From Thermococcus alcaliphilus (lineage in GTDB: Archaea; Methanobacteriota_B; Thermococci; Thermococcales; Thermococcaceae): a DNA stretch of 64,000 nucleotides. Numbering within the stretch: the first letter of the stretch is position 1; every line of letters begins with the position of its first letter. Below, one piece after another: positions 55,868-64,000 of the stretch. A program made the translations under genes and the position numbers. The notes under the pieces were generated by a model, which ran no database searches, was not told where the DNA came from, and saw only the letters and a list, made by a program, of their open reading frames with translations. The DNA is taken from positions 62,001-126,000 of the forward strand of contig NZ_JAMXLV010000018.1 of NCBI RefSeq assembly GCF_024054535.1. Direction: 5' to 3'.

Positions 55868-56419
55868 ATGAGTGAGGAAGAAGCTTATGAAGTCCAAAAG
55901 GAGAGTGTTGAACGGATATGGATTCTGATAACTCCCGATAAGTGCAGTGGTTGTAGGCTGTGTGAAGTTGCCTGTTCCCTTGAGCACGAAGGAATCATCT
56001 GGCCAGAGGCATCAAGAATCAGGGTCTTTGAGCTTTTGCCCGGAGTTAACGTTCCACATACATGTGTTCAATGCCCGGACTACCCATGTGTAAATGCTTG
56101 CCCTACAAAAGCCCTTAGTGTTGATGAAAAAACAGGGGCAGTGCTTGTTGATGAAGCGAAGTGCATAGAGTGTGGGGCGTGTATAACAGCTTGCCCCGGA
56201 GATGTCCCGAGAATTCCAGTTGGTAAGGGAAGTGTGGTCATATGCGACCTCTGCGGGGGAAATCCGAAGTGTGTTGGAGTTTGCCATGAGGCTGGGCACG
56301 ATGCCCTAAAGATTGTCACAGGAAACTACAGACCGATCTTCAGAACATTTGCAAAAGATCCCGTGGAAAAGAGCTCTGAGATAGCGAAAAAGGTCTTTGG
56401 AGAAGAGTTTCTGGGGTGA
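55868..56419 (+). CDS. Polyferredoxin subunit of AOR-type enzyme
   Basis: 183 residues with four [4Fe-4S] motifs in tandem: CSGCRLCEVAC (~26), CVQCPDYPCVNACP (~66), CIECGACITACP (~97) and CDLCGGNPKCVGVC (~125). This is the DmsB-like electron-transfer subunit seen with WOR5-type tungsten enzymes of Pyrococcus. It should pass electrons from the oxidoreductase to ferredoxin. It precedes the AOR gene by 5 bases in the same operon. Confidence 0.88.
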   Translation: MSEEEAYEVQKESVERIWILITPDKCSGCRLCEVACSLEHEGIIWPEASRIRVFELLPGVNVPHTCVQCPDYPCVNACPTKALSVDEKTGAVLVDEAKCIECGACITACPGDVPRIPVGKGSVVICDLCGGNPKCVGVCHEAGHDALKIVTGNYRPIFRTFAKDPVEKSSEIAKKVFGEEFLG

Positions 56420-56424
56420 GTAAA

Positions 56425-58299
56425 ATGTATGCATACACTGGGAAGCTCCTTGATGTTGACTTAACAAAGGAGGAGATTAAAGAAGTTGAGCTTGAGGAAG
56501 AAACTCTAAGGAAGTTCTATGGGGGAAGAGGACTTGGAACTTACCTCCTCTGGAAAGAGCTTGGAGACAAGTGGGAAAACATTGACCCTCTTGGCGAGGA
56601 AAACATTCTTCTAATCCTAAACGGACCTCTGACCGGTTACTACCCTGGCATGAAAACCGCCGTTGTTTCTAAATCCCCAGAGAGCAATGGTATTGTGGGG
56701 AGCGTTTTAAGCAGTGAGGTGGGATTAGAGCTCAAGGCATCGGGATACGATGGGATTATAATCAGAGGAAAGGCAAAAACGCCCGTTTATCTCTTCATTT
56801 ACAACGATACTGTGGAAATAAGAGATGCATCCAAATACTGGGGCATGGGAGGCATTGAGCTTCATAAAACCCTCTTAAAGGAAGTGCACGAAGAGATAAG
56901 AAAAAAGGAAATGCTGAAAGGGATCCCCAAAGAGCCCGCAATGATGTACATAGGCAAAGGAGGAGAAAACAAGGTTCGCTTTGCTGCTATAATGACAAAG
57001 CTCATGCATGCCGCAGGTTACGGGGGCTATGGAGCTGTTATGGGGAGCAAGAACCTCAAAGCGATAGTTGTAAAGGGAAGCAAATCCCTTCCAGAAGTTT
57101 ACGACAAAGAAAAAATGAAATCCCTCCTCAGAGAGTTCTGGAAGGAGCTCTTCTCAATGACCACATTTAGGGAATGGGGCACCGGAGCTGGAGGCTATAG
57201 TGTGGGACACGACCGCTCAAGCGAGCCGATAAGAAACTGGCAGGAGGAATATCATGACAACGAGGAGATAAGTGTCGTTAACTTCGAAAATAGGGCATGG
57301 ATAAAGAAGTACTGGGCTGATTACGGATGTCCGGTGAACTGTATGAAAATCTCATATCTCCGTTACGGCGAATACAAGGGCTCAATAACGGATGCACCTG
57401 ACTATGAGCTCCAAGCGTATATGGGAACCAACCTTGGAATATTTAAGCCCGAGAAGATCGTTTACCTATCATACCTTGTGGATGAACTTGGCTTAGATGG
57501 AATAAACGCCGGAAATACTTTAGGATTTGCAGCGGAGCTTTACCAGAGAGGGATCCTCACAAAGGAAGACATAGGATTTGAGCTCAAGTGGGGCGATGAA
57601 AAGGCATTTGCAAAGCTTTTACACCTAATAGCCGAGAAAGAGGGTATTGGAAAGATACTAGCCGAGGGCACTTACAGAGCAGCACTAAAGATCTCCGAGA
57701 TGAAGAGAGTGGATGCAACAAAATATGCAGTTCACGTGAAAGGAATCGGAGTAGGAGCCCATGGAATAAGGAGCGAGCTTGACTACACAAAAGACATAAG
57801 CTATGCAGTCTCAGTCCAAGGAGGGGATCACACTTCAACCGCTGGCCTTCCAGCAAGGAGCTATGAGGGAGAAATGGTAAATGCGTTCTATGACTCAGCG
57901 GTTGTGTGTATGTTTGTCACAAGGCCCGGATTTGAGAGAATTCTAGAATTTGGAAATGCTTTGACAGGGTTTGACATAACCCCAGAGCAGTGGTTTAATG
58001 AAGTCGGCTTGAGGATAATCCACCTCCAGAGAATACTTTTACTCCTTGGTGGACCGGATGTATACTGGGATCCAAGAAAAGACGATGACAATCCACCAAG
58101 ATTCTACGAACCACTACCAAGTGGGCCAGTTAGAGGAAAAGCACCCAGCAGGGAGGAGATAAAATCAAAGATCAGACAGTACTACGAGGAAATTGGTTAC
58201 GACGAAAATGGAATTCCAAAAGAGGAAGTCCTTGAAGAACTCGGCTTAAGCGAGGCAAAGAGGGAAGTTAGGAGAATTAAAAAGCGTCTAAACCTTTAA
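56425..58299 (+). CDS. Tungsten-containing aldehyde:ferredoxin oxidoreductase family (WOR5-like)
   Basis: 624 residues starting MYAYTGKLLDVDLTKEEIK after GGTGA. Tungstopterin-binding features: KFYGGRGLGTYLLWKEL, then GYGGYGAVMGSKNLKAIV. The cluster region reads ADYGCPVNCMK: Cys302 and Cys306 and distal Cys495 are present, but Asp299 occupies the first position of the usual C-x2-C-x3-C. Paired with a polyferredoxin as in WOR5, so oxidation of aldehydes is likely; precise substrate unknown. Confidence 0.88.
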   Translation: MYAYTGKLLDVDLTKEEIKEVELEEETLRKFYGGRGLGTYLLWKELGDKWENIDPLGEENILLILNGPLTGYYPGMKTAVVSKSPESNGIVGSVLSSEVGLELKASGYDGIIIRGKAKTPVYLFIYNDTVEIRDASKYWGMGGIELHKTLLKEVHEEIRKKEMLKGIPKEPAMMYIGKGGENKVRFAAIMTKLMHAAGYGGYGAVMGSKNLKAIVVKGSKSLPEVYDKEKMKSLLREFWKELFSMTTFREWGTGAGGYSVGHDRSSEPIRNWQEEYHDNEEISVVNFENRAWIKKYWADYGCPVNCMKISYLRYGEYKGSITDAPDYELQAYMGTNLGIFKPEKIVYLSYLVDELGLDGINAGNTLGFAAELYQRGILTKEDIGFELKWGDEKAFAKLLHLIAEKEGIGKILAEGTYRAALKISEMKRVDATKYAVHVKGIGVGAHGIRSELDYTKDISYAVSVQGGDHTSTAGLPARSYEGEMVNAFYDSAVVCMFVTRPGFERILEFGNALTGFDITPEQWFNEVGLRIIHLQRILLLLGGPDVYWDPRKDDDNPPRFYEPLPSGPVRGKAPSREEIKSKIRQYYEEIGYDENGIPKEEVLEELGLSEAKREVRRIKKRLNL

Positions 58300-58371
58300 C
58301 CTTTTCTTTCAAACTTTTGGTTTTGATGAACTTTTTAAGGCTTTATTGTCAAAAAATATGCGGTGATTGTT

Positions 58372-58803
58372 ATGGTAGAGTACAAAGACATGACAATCAA
58401 AGTTGTAGGGGAAAGGCTTTCTCCAACAAAAATGAAGGTCAAAGCCGGGAATTTTGAGATTACAATAGACAAACTCGGTGGGGAAGCTCCAAGCCCATTA
58501 GATTACACCCTTGCAGCCCTTGCAGGATGTCTAAATATTGTCGCGACCCTTGTAGCCAAGGACATGGGGATAGAAATTGAAGACCTGAGTGTTGAAGTTG
58601 AAGGTGTCTTTAATCCTGGAAAGCTCTACGGCAAAGGAACTCAAAGAGCCGGCTACAAAGAGATCAAGGCCAAAATTAAAGTGAAGACTGATGCTGATGA
58701 AGAGACCCTCAAGAAGTGGCTTGAACAAGTTGAGGAACGTTGTCCAGTTAGCGATAATCTAGCCAACCCCACTCCAACAAAGGTTGAATTTGAGAAGTGC
58801 TGA
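58372..58803 (+). CDS. OsmC-family protein
   Basis: 143 residues starting MVEYKDMTIKVVGERLSP after a GGTGA site. SPLDYTLAALAGCLNIVATLVAKDM contains the first redox Cys, and the second lies in VEERCPVSDNLANPTPTK. OsmC proteins are thiol-dependent hydroperoxidases. Located directly downstream of the AOR gene. Confidence 0.9.
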   Translation: MVEYKDMTIKVVGERLSPTKMKVKAGNFEITIDKLGGEAPSPLDYTLAALAGCLNIVATLVAKDMGIEIEDLSVEVEGVFNPGKLYGKGTQRAGYKEIKAKIKVKTDADEETLKKWLEQVEERCPVSDNLANPTPTKVEFEKC

Positions 58804-58845
58804 AAGTTTTTAAGCTTTTGTCTTTATCCTTTTCTGGTGAAGTTA

Positions 58846-59172
58846 ATGTGGCGTGAAAAGCTTAAGCAGGGGTTCCTTGAAAACGACAAGCTCATGATTG
58901 AGCTCAGCATAGGGGGAGAATGTGGGGAATGGTTCCCGAGCTTGGCTTTGTATGACAAAGAAAACGATAGCTGGTACTACTTCGACAACGACATCCCCCC
59001 TGGAGCCACTGAGGAGGAGGCACTAGAAAATGCCATCGAATTCTTTGAAAAAATGATTATAGGCTTGGAAAAGTGCAAAATAAAGATTTCACCTCTGAAA
59101 GAAGCCCCTGAGGAGATATATCTAAAGTTTAAGCAGTTCCTGGAGGAACTCAAGAATGAAGATAAAGGTTAG
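58846..59172 (+). CDS. Small acidic protein, unknown
   Basis: About 108 residues starting MWREKLKQGFLENDKLMIEL after GGTGA. A beta-alpha pattern (LMIELSIGGECGEW..., then a long helix at the end). Family not recognised. It overlaps the MoaD-like gene by 17 bases, and both follow the OsmC gene, so a shared transcript is likely. Confidence 0.6.
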   Translation: MWREKLKQGFLENDKLMIELSIGGECGEWFPSLALYDKENDSWYYFDNDIPPGATEEEALENAIEFFEKMIIGLEKCKIKISPLKEAPEEIYLKFKQFLEELKNEDKG

Positions 59173-59377
59173 GCTCTATGGCGAGCTTGCTCTAAAACAT
59201 GGTGCGGAGGTTGAGCTAGAGGTTAAAGAAGGAGCCAGGGTTAGAGATGTCCTCAAAATTTTGAAAATAAGTGATTCAGAGCATCATTTAATTTTGAATG
59301 AAAGAAAAGTTTCAAAAGACCACCCACTAAGCGATGGAGATACCTTAAAGGTTCTTCCGGTAGTTTATGGGGGTTAA
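59156..59377 (+). CDS. MoaD/ThiS-like ubiquitin-fold protein
   Basis: 73 residues with a beta-grasp fold: MKIKVRLYGELALKHGAEVEL, DTLKVLPVVYGG. The C-terminal Gly-Gly is the site for thiocarboxylate activation. In an AOR-bearing organism it likely feeds sulfur into the dithiolene of tungstopterin (MoaD role), but SAMP-like tagging or thiamine synthesis is possible. Overlaps the previous gene. Confidence 0.85.
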   Translation: MKIKVRLYGELALKHGAEVELEVKEGARVRDVLKILKISDSEHHLILNERKVSKDHPLSDGDTLKVLPVVYGG

Positions 59378-59658
59378 CCCTCTCCCAGTCCAACATCTTC
59401 TCCAAAAGTGAGCGTCAGGTAAAGTTCCACCAAGCCTTTCTCGATGTTCTCCAAGATTTTCTCTTCAAGCTTTTCAATCTCATCTGTAGAAAGGTACCTT
59501 CCCTCCTCCAAAACCTTTATTTTCCAATTTTGCCTGTCGAATACGATTGTCATCTCCTCCACTATAAGGGGGATGTACCTTATTCTAATCCCATAAAGCT
59601 CTTCTGCATAACCCGCTTTCCGATTTATATCCTCTAGATATGGTTTTAGCTTTTCCAT
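59374..59658 (-). CDS. Small protein, unknown
   Basis: 94 residues, MEKLKPYLEDINRKAGYAEE. Soluble with two helices flanking strands (IRIRYIPLIVEEMTIVFDRQ). No family recognised. Convergent with the MoaD gene (4-base overlap) and divergent from the GH57-like gene. Confidence 0.6.
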   Translation of the reverse strand: MEKLKPYLEDINRKAGYAEELYGIRIRYIPLIVEEMTIVFDRQNWKIKVLEEGRYLSTDEIEKLEEKILENIEKGLVELYLTLTFGEDVGLGEG

Positions 59659-59713
59659 AAAACCACCGCAACTCTTAATACCTCTCTCGACTTTAAACCT
59701 TTAGGGTGATATA

Positions 59714-61513
59714 ATGTACCAGAAGTTTGGATACCATTTTCATGCTTATCAACCCGGTGATCTAATCTATATCCACGATGGCTCTGGGTGGGATCCGATA
59801 AAATATTCAGAGCGATTAAGCCCAGTGTCCCTAAAAATAAGGGATATAGAAGTGAAATCCAGGAACTGGACAAGAACCGTTATTAAAGCATATGAATACA
59901 CCAGCGATGCCTTAGGATCTCTAAAATCCGGATGCGTGAGTGTTGATTTTGAGCCCTTCACACTTTACATGATCCTAAGATATAAACCAAAGATATACGC
60001 GGAAATAGTCGATCTGCTCATGAACAAAGTGGAACCGGTTCCAACAACGCCTTTTCATCCAATAATGCCCCACCTCAGCACTTTTGAACAGGAAATTCTT
60101 GCGAGAATCTCCTTCGATTTCTATGAACACTTTATCAAAGACAAGGATGTTGTTGGGTATTGGCTTCCCGAGAACGTTATCACTAAAGAAACTGCCAAAA
60201 TTGTTGCCGAATCAACACAAAAGGAGATAGTGTTCCTTCTGGACGAGCGGCAGTTTGTTGGCCTTCACTTTCCCCAAGCAAAGTTCTCCTGCAACACATA
60301 CAAATGCGACGATAAAATAGGATACGTCTTTGGAAGGGATCACCAGCTGAGCGATGCTTTTGCATTCAACACACTTGACGTTGATGGCCTTGTGAGGGCT
60401 GTTGTAGAAGGTAGAATAGATGTTTTCAAAGAGAACTCTGAGATTCCCTATTTGGTTTACCTCGCAAGCGATCTTGAGGCTTTGCTGAGCAACCCACAGC
60501 AGCTGGACAAGTTCATCAGCTGGGTTACAAAACTTGAGGAAAAAGGAGTTGAAACAATAAACGCAGTGGAGTTCATTAGAAAGAAGAGAAATGGGGAGTT
60601 CAAAAGGTTAGAAGGAGAGTGCAGTGAGCACTTTAGAATCAACGTCAAGGACTACTCGAGCTGGAGTGATTATTACGATCTCAGCATAGACGGAAGGACG
60701 AGTGACATCAGATGGCTCGGCATGAGAAGAGAAGACGGCAGAGTAATTAACCGTGTCTACAAAGGGAAGAAGGTTTCACAGCTTTGGAAGTATGCCTTTA
60801 CAAAGCTGTTCAGAGAACTAAATAGAAGCATACGCTTTGGTGTTATTGATTTGATTCACAAGTACCTCCCAGAGGCGAGCATAGAAGATATAAAGGAATT
60901 TCTGGTGAGATATGCGAGAATATTCTTTAGAGAACACTACGAATACTTTGAGATGGATACAACGGTGGAATACATAATGGAACCGCTTAAAGACCTTGAT
61001 CCAACGCTTGCTTTAAGATTGGGAAGGATATACTACATAATGCTGCTCGCCAACCACTCAGATCCCAGGTTCTGGGAGAACATCGACACAAGGGTAACAT
61101 TTGAGAACGTCTCCGCGATCAGCAAGGCACTTATAGAACTCATGAAGGTTTATATTGATGAGAACATGCACGAGAGAGCCAACTACATCCTCCTCGAATA
61201 CATGAAGCTTCTTGCTTTCCCCCAGCTCTACTACGACTACGAACTTTTCAAGATGCCCGGGCTTGAAGGATGGGAGACAAGTGAAAAAGCTTGGTTCGAT
61301 AGCCTAAAAAGCGAGGTTCCAAACTGTGATTACAATGTAATAACAAGGGCAGCCCTCTACGTTGGAAACGAAGACCTCCCAGAGGACATAAGAAACGCCC
61401 TAGAAGTTCTCTATGATATGAAAAAAGCGGTGGCAGATACAGGCCATATCTCCGGAGAAATGCACGGAAACTGGGAAAACAAGGAATGGTGCGAGCATAG
61501 GGCAAAGGTTTAG
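59714..61513 (+). CDS. GH57-like glycoside hydrolase
   Basis: 599 residues. GYHFHAYQPGD resembles GH57 motif 1 (HxHQP); VVGYWLPENV carries the probable nucleophile Glu153 and YLASDLEALLSN the acid Asp253. No signal peptide, so cytoplasmic. Substrate unknown; alpha-glucan is likely from the family. The ATG has GGTGATAT immediately upstream. Overlap of 4 bases with convergent cca. Confidence 0.75.
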   Translation: MYQKFGYHFHAYQPGDLIYIHDGSGWDPIKYSERLSPVSLKIRDIEVKSRNWTRTVIKAYEYTSDALGSLKSGCVSVDFEPFTLYMILRYKPKIYAEIVDLLMNKVEPVPTTPFHPIMPHLSTFEQEILARISFDFYEHFIKDKDVVGYWLPENVITKETAKIVAESTQKEIVFLLDERQFVGLHFPQAKFSCNTYKCDDKIGYVFGRDHQLSDAFAFNTLDVDGLVRAVVEGRIDVFKENSEIPYLVYLASDLEALLSNPQQLDKFISWVTKLEEKGVETINAVEFIRKKRNGEFKRLEGECSEHFRINVKDYSSWSDYYDLSIDGRTSDIRWLGMRREDGRVINRVYKGKKVSQLWKYAFTKLFRELNRSIRFGVIDLIHKYLPEASIEDIKEFLVRYARIFFREHYEYFEMDTTVEYIMEPLKDLDPTLALRLGRIYYIMLLANHSDPRFWENIDTRVTFENVSAISKALIELMKVYIDENMHERANYILLEYMKLLAFPQLYYDYELFKMPGLEGWETSEKAWFDSLKSEVPNCDYNVITRAALYVGNEDLPEDIRNALEVLYDMKKAVADTGHISGEMHGNWENKEWCEHRAKV

Positions 61514-62859
61514 CCCTTTATGTTCCATTTTTCTTTGCTGAGAAAGAGATAAGCCTCTTCCTCAAGTTCTGGAGGAACGAAGTTGATTAAAATTTCTGCA
61601 TTTTTTATAACCTCTCTCAAGTTTTTGCCAAGGGCAACTTGGTTTTTGATGAGAAGGTCTTCGATAACGTCCACTATGCTTTCCTTAACCTCTTTCTCAG
61701 AATAAAGCCTCTTTCCCCTTATCCATACTTTTTGGTTCTTTGTGTAAAAATCAAGCGCCCTCTCGCTCAAGAACTCTGGTCCGGGTTTTAAAATTACTCT
61801 TGGCCTCTCCACCCTATCGACTTCAAGCATGATGAACGCCTTCTCAGTGTATCCCCAGTTTAAGTCAAAAACTTCAAAACCTTCCCTTTTCAGGCTCTTC
61901 TCAAACCCCTTCGCACTTCTCTCCAGCTGAGGAAGGAGAACATCATCCACGAGCTCGGGCTTTGGGAAGAGGAGAGTAACCAGATTTGTGCCTTTTTTCT
62001 TGAGCAAGGCCTTATAATCACCAGCTTTTGCTTTTGATGGAAAGAAAAACTCAATTCCCGGCTTTTCGACAAATTCTTTCGCTTTAAAATAAAACACTCC
62101 AAACTTTTCCCAGCTAAGAGAAGAAGCAACGTTTCTTCTGGGATCAACGGGGTCTATAACAATTAAGGGGCTTTCCCTTTCTCTTTCCACAGTTTTGTAC
62201 GCTATTTCTGGCTCCTTCTTTAACCATCCCTCAAGGTCTATTATTTTGCTCTTCCCCAAGAACTCGACGTTCTCAAGCAGGTTCATAAAGGAACCGTATT
62301 TTATTATCAAAAGCTCCGTTAAGTAACCAGAGAAGCCTCTAACATAAACTTCACTGCCATATGCATTTATCCCTTTCAGAAACTTCTTGAGAAGCCTTAC
62401 CTCGTCGTTTCTCCCGTTTAAGTGCTTTATCACCCACTCGGTGTGGAGTAGGGATCTATCTACCGCCGTCTTTACTTCTCTCCAGCTTTTCACATTGTAG
62501 CAAGGTACAATGTCCACATCAAAACCCTTGTAAAAAGCTCTTACGTATGGATGTTCAGCGTAGGCTATTTCGTAACTCTCAAGTCTCTTACCGATGGCCT
62601 TCCCCAGCTCTAGCCCTATTTTCCTCAGCTCCTCAAGCGGAACTTCAAGGGGAAATGCCAAAAAAAGATCCACATCGTGGTCTCCGGATAGATAGGTGTC
62701 CTTCGCTATTGAGCCCACCAAACGAGGGGTAACCTCTAAGTCCTTTTTCCCTATTTCTTCTTCTGCAATCTCAACTATTTCCCGGGTTACAGCATTGACT
62801 AAGGCTCTCTCCTCCTCCGATGGCTCTATCCTCTCCAAAACTTCCTTCAGCAGTTCCAT
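61510..62859 (-). CDS. cca: CCA-adding tRNA nucleotidyltransferase (archaeal class I)
   Basis: 449 residues. GSIAKDTYLSGDHDVDLFLAF has the GS and DxD motifs of the class I family. The middle and tail domains follow (RGFSGYLTELLIIKYGSF). It adds or repairs CCA on tRNA 3' ends. Chosen ATG reads MELLKEVLERIEPSEEER with GGTGA upstream; a TTG lies one codon earlier. tRNA-Lys in this window already encodes its CCA. Confidence 0.95.
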   Translation of the reverse strand: MELLKEVLERIEPSEEERALVNAVTREIVEIAEEEIGKKDLEVTPRLVGSIAKDTYLSGDHDVDLFLAFPLEVPLEELRKIGLELGKAIGKRLESYEIAYAEHPYVRAFYKGFDVDIVPCYNVKSWREVKTAVDRSLLHTEWVIKHLNGRNDEVRLLKKFLKGINAYGSEVYVRGFSGYLTELLIIKYGSFMNLLENVEFLGKSKIIDLEGWLKKEPEIAYKTVERERESPLIVIDPVDPRRNVASSLSWEKFGVFYFKAKEFVEKPGIEFFFPSKAKAGDYKALLKKKGTNLVTLLFPKPELVDDVLLPQLERSAKGFEKSLKREGFEVFDLNWGYTEKAFIMLEVDRVERPRVILKPGPEFLSERALDFYTKNQKVWIRGKRLYSEKEVKESIVDVIEDLLIKNQVALGKNLREVIKNAEILINFVPPELEEEAYLFLSKEKWNIKG

Positions 62860-62870
62860 CAATGCTTCAC

Positions 62871-63428
62871 CTAATCCCTCAACTCAAATCTTGCAAGGGT
62901 TTCATAAATGGGCCCTTTTGGTGTTAAAGTGCTCTTCTTAAGCTCTATTGCGCTGACCTCGAACTCGCCGAACTCTTCGTTAGAAAGCTCTTTCAATGCC
63001 AGCATGAGCTCAACCTTATCCTTCACGAATTTTACCCTTCCTATTGTTATGTGAGAAACAAAGTCCTTCTCTCGCTTAAAGCCAAGTTTGAAAAGAGCGT
63101 TGTCTATCTCCTTTGCTATTTTCTTTATCTCCTCATCGTTCTCCACTCCAGCCCAGATGACCCTAACATAGTTGTAATTCGGGAACACCCCTATGCCCTT
63201 AACTTTTACGCTGTGCTTCTTGTGCTTTTTGGCTATCTGTTCTAAGAGTTTTTTGATATCCTCTGCCTGTTCCTCAGTTATTTCTCCCAAGAACTTTAGA
63301 GTAAGATGGAGGTTTTCCGGTTCAACAAATTTGATTTTCGCCGATTTTGTTTTTTCGATTTTCTCTTGTGCCTCTATGAGTTTTTGTCTAACTTCGTCGT
63401 TAATATCAATCGCTATGAACGCCCTCAT
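62871..63428 (-). CDS. thpR: RNA 2',3'-cyclic phosphodiesterase / 2'-5' RNA ligase
   Basis: 185 residues. Two HxT motifs, [10 protein letters not shown] and HITIGRVKF, are the catalytic signature of the 2H phosphoesterase superfamily (ThpR/LigT). Ligation or hydrolysis of tRNA-half ends is expected. It shares an ATGA overlap with the phosphoribosyltransferase gene and lies just upstream of cca in the operon. Confidence 0.93.
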   Translation of the reverse strand: MRAFIAIDINDEVRQKLIEAQEKIEKTKSAKIKFVEPENLHLTLKFLGEITEEQAEDIKKLLEQIAKKHKKHSVKVKGIGVFPNYNYVRVIWAGVENDEEIKKIAKEIDNALFKLGFKREKDFVSHITIGRVKFVKDKVELMLALKELSNEEFGEFEVSAIELKKSTLTPKGPIYETLARFELRD

Positions 63429-63886
63429 TCTCTAACCACCACTGGGAACTCTTCCCATGGGAAAACTATCCACTTATCAGTCCTGAAAACGTAAAAATCA
63501 GGCACAACTGAAGTCCACGGCTTCATTGCCAAGCATGCCACCTTGATGTCTTTTGCACCTTTCTTCTTTACTTCCTCGATAACAACTTGGAGCGTCTTTC
63601 CAGTATCGCTGACATCGTCCACTATTACGACTTTCTTTCCTTTTAAGTCTCCGTGGAGCGGGATTGTTATCGTGGGTTTTTCTCCCCTCTTGTCAATGCC
63701 CTTGTAGAACTTTACGTCGATTACCTTGAACTCCACATCTCCTAAAATGTGACTAAGCCGTACTCCTGGAATAAGTCCTCCTCTCGAGATTCCAACAATG
63801 ACATCAGGCTTGTATTCTCTTAAACTATCAGCAAGTGAGAAGATTGCCCTATCCACCTGCCACCATGTGAGATAGACCTTGTCCAT
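63425..63886 (-). CDS. Purine phosphoribosyltransferase
   Basis: 153 residues. [17 protein letters not shown] is the PRPP-binding motif of type I phosphoribosyltransferases; [16 protein letters not shown] is the PPi loop. In Thermococcales this size is annotated as xanthine/hypoxanthine-guanine phosphoribosyltransferase, which makes nucleotides from free purines. First gene of the PRT-thpR-cca operon; TATA-like TTTTTAAAC at about 63930-63940. Confidence 0.88.
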   Translation of the reverse strand: MDKVYLTWWQVDRAIFSLADSLREYKPDVIVGISRGGLIPGVRLSHILGDVEFKVIDVKFYKGIDKRGEKPTITIPLHGDLKGKKVVIVDDVSDTGKTLQVVIEEVKKKGAKDIKVACLAMKPWTSVVPDFYVFRTDKWIVFPWEEFPVVVRE

Positions 63887-64000
63887 TCTCTCACCCTCCC
63901 TTGATATATGGTAGAGTAGAAGAGTTAGAGTTTAAAAACCCAGCGTTTTCAAATGCTGAGGTTTAAGAGGGAAGAAAACATCATCATATCCTTTTGTATT

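Noticed and set aside
63950-64000. Possible C/D sRNA at the right edge
   Set aside because: An ATGATGA-like C box occurs on the minus strand, but no D or D' CTGA box follows at the right spacing within the window.

Overview
This 64 kb window is chromosome of a hyperthermophilic euryarchaeon of the order Thermococcales. The GdhA sequence, the DUF257, DUF835 and DUF530 proteins, the separate 232-residue ADP-forming acetyl-CoA synthetase beta subunit, box C/D sRNAs, TATA/BRE promoters and GGTGA-type ribosome sites all point there. From memory GdhA is close to the Thermococcus litoralis enzyme, but the species is not proven. Most of the window is AT-rich and gene-dense, with many 4-20 base overlaps between co-directional genes. 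I see no CRISPR array, insertion sequence, rRNA or prophage.

Layout. 1-2.3 kb: tightly coupled DUF1611 / PP-loop ATPase / GNAT genes. 2.3-7.3 kb: small Thermococcales-specific genes, gene remnants and a compositionally mosaic nucleotidyltransferase gene. 7.3-12.1 kb: a distinctly GC-rich block (MFS permease plus a heterodimeric ABC exporter) beside an ArsR-type regulator preceded by two perfect palindromes; the block looks horizontally acquired. 12.2-16.8 kb: NadM, SAM hydrolase, Trm56 and an archaeal lipid synthase, ending in a box C/D sRNA. 17-25 kb: HAD proteins, tandem ASCH proteins, a class III pilin with a prepilin peptidase, a second box C/D sRNA, Pcm, a PAPS-reductase-like fusion and tRNA-Lys(UUU). 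25-28.6 kb: DUF4139 protein, AcdB, MptA.

28.6-35.7 kb is one long minus-strand operon reading eIF1A, RIO1, KH protein (Dim2-like), Top6B, Top6A, DUF530, DUF1699, DUF4129, tying translation and ribosome factors to topoisomerase VI. 37-43.7 kb is a nitrogen and carbon block: glutamate dehydrogenase, an NSS transporter with its 34-residue MetS-like partner, a PII-like protein with a short T-loop region and a GH57 branching enzyme; the 610-base gap in it holds a probable third box C/D sRNA. 43.9-52.6 kb: RqcH/NFACT, a radical SAM protein, IleS and a DUF401 permease.

55.8-59.4 kb is a tungsto-enzyme locus: a four-cluster polyferredoxin, an AOR-family oxidoreductase in which Asp replaces the first cluster cysteine, an OsmC protein and a MoaD-like protein. 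A TGR-like inverted repeat sits at the start of this operon. The window ends with a GH57-like protein, CCA-adding enzyme, ThpR and a purine phosphoribosyltransferase.

Start codons were chosen mainly from GGTGA/GGAGG sites 4-8 bases upstream, so several are internal to the longest possible reading frame. Functions come from recalled family motifs, not from database searches.
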